A DNA stretch of 59,334 bases. Source: an uncultured Clostridia bacterium (GTDB lineage: Bacteria; Bacillota; Clostridia; Oscillospirales; Oscillospiraceae). Under the pieces are notes generated by a model. The model did not search any database, was not told where the DNA came from, and worked only from the letters and a program-made list of their open reading frames with translations. A program made the position numbers and the translations under genes. The DNA is taken from contig CAMKGX010000006.1 in the NCBI GenBank assembly GCA_946412355.1, forward strand, positions 1 through 59,334. The letters are read 5' to 3'. Positions 58,928 to 59,334 of this stretch are shown here, piece by piece. The number at the start of each line of letters is the position of its first letter. The stretch's first letter is position 1.

Positions 58928-59334
58928 GGTGTGGCGTTCTATCGGGAGGCGGCGCGCCGAGGTCGTCGCGCCCTACGCGGGATATGCATGGCGTTTTGGC
59001 GGGACACATAGGTCCCGCCCTACGGATGGAACGAACATTACGCAAGCAACCAAACCTTTATTCAATGATAGACAGGGTGGGGCGGACAGAGTCGTCCGCC
59101 CCTACGAAATAGACGGTAACTTCTGCGAAATACAATCCTATCGTCAAGGATAAAACGGGTTTGGGCGGAGCAGAGCCCCGCCCCTGACGGCGGCAGGCGG
59201 TTATCAATGCCGTCGAGGCGGGACACATAGGTCCCGCCCTACGGATGGAACGAACACTACGCAAGCAACCAAACCTTTCTTCAATGATAGACAGGGTGGG
59301 GCGGACAGAGTCGTCCGCCCCTACGAAATAGACG
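58928..59334. repeat. Array of GC-rich palindromic repeats
   Basis: No gene is seen. A 118-base unit at 58998-59115 is repeated at 59217-59334 with two mismatches. Within and between the units are short GC-rich inverted repeats, most ending in CTACG: GGCGCG/CGCGCC (58951-58972), GGCGGGAC/GTCCCGCC (58998 and 59217), GGGGCGGA/TCCGCCCC (about 59079 and 59298) and GGGCGGAGC/CCCGCCC (about 59163). The array continues past the window end. Confidence 0.85.

Noticed and set aside
59217-59334. The 118-base duplicated unit considered as insertion-sequence ends
   Set aside because: No transposase frame lies between the copies, and they are direct rather than inverted repeats.

Overview
The window looks like chromosome of an anaerobic, GC-rich gut Clostridia of the Oscillospiraceae type. 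This is inferred from the high-GC third-position codon use, AGGAGG-type ribosome sites, the Firmicutes pairing of a UmuC-like polymerase with YolD, a split B12 methionine synthase, a tetrahydrofolate riboswitch before folT, and a selenium-dependent molybdenum hydroxylase locus. The species cannot be named from the sequence alone.

Layout. (1) 1-9.9 kb is visibly more A+T rich than the rest and reads as a genomic island. It holds a Fic protein cut by the window edge, a complete type I restriction-modification set (hsdR-hsdM-hsdS plus a small trailing gene), an XRE regulator with a partner, a DUF6508/GIY-YIG protein and a uracil-DNA-glycosylase-like protein. It ends near 9.9 kb at what looks like the 3' part of a tRNA gene, a plausible attachment scar. 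(2) 9.9-23.4 kb is mixed housekeeping: an ArsC/Spx-like protein, an A+T-rich Nmad3 gene, Nudix hydrolase, a LysR/flavodoxin/acetyltransferase group, split methionine synthase with its reactivation protein, a sigma factor with a membrane partner, FAH-family enzyme and LysE exporter. (3) 23.6-29.3 kb has a GH13 amylase, an Fe-S aldo/keto reductase and the polymerase/YolD pair. (4) 29.4-35.1 kb is one minus-strand one-carbon operon: fhs-folD-[THF riboswitch]-folT-folC-fchA-formate channel. (5) 35.3-48 kb has a C69 dipeptidase, HAD and VanZ proteins, two carriers, an acyltransferase, a short pyruvate kinase, a Zn/Cd P-type ATPase with a detached metal-binding protein, cardiolipin synthase and a cysteine desulfurase-like enzyme. 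(6) 48.1-57.6 kb is the molybdenum/selenium block: ModE-like regulator, yqeB, selD, a one-chain 2Fe-2S/Mo hydroxylase, mocA and a three-subunit xdhABC-type hydroxylase. (7) 57.7-59.3 kb has a small protein, a NifX-like protein with a His/Cys repeat tail, a P-loop kinase-like protein and an array of palindromic repeats reaching the window end.

How the genes fit together. The one-carbon operon can take up or release formate, charge it to THF and reduce it. Its FolD has lost two residues needed for cyclohydrolase activity, and FchA in the same operon can supply that step. FchA-family cyclodeaminases also serve formimino-THF in purine fermentation, and the window carries two xanthine-dehydrogenase-type enzymes with their Se/Mo maturation genes. 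Together this suggests purine or N-heterocycle use coupled to formate/THF chemistry and to B12-dependent methionine synthesis. That link is an inference.

The strongest candidate for something undescribed is the DUF6508/GIY-YIG plus glycosylase-like pair beside the restriction system. The repeat array at the right end and the His-tailed NifX protein also merit attention.
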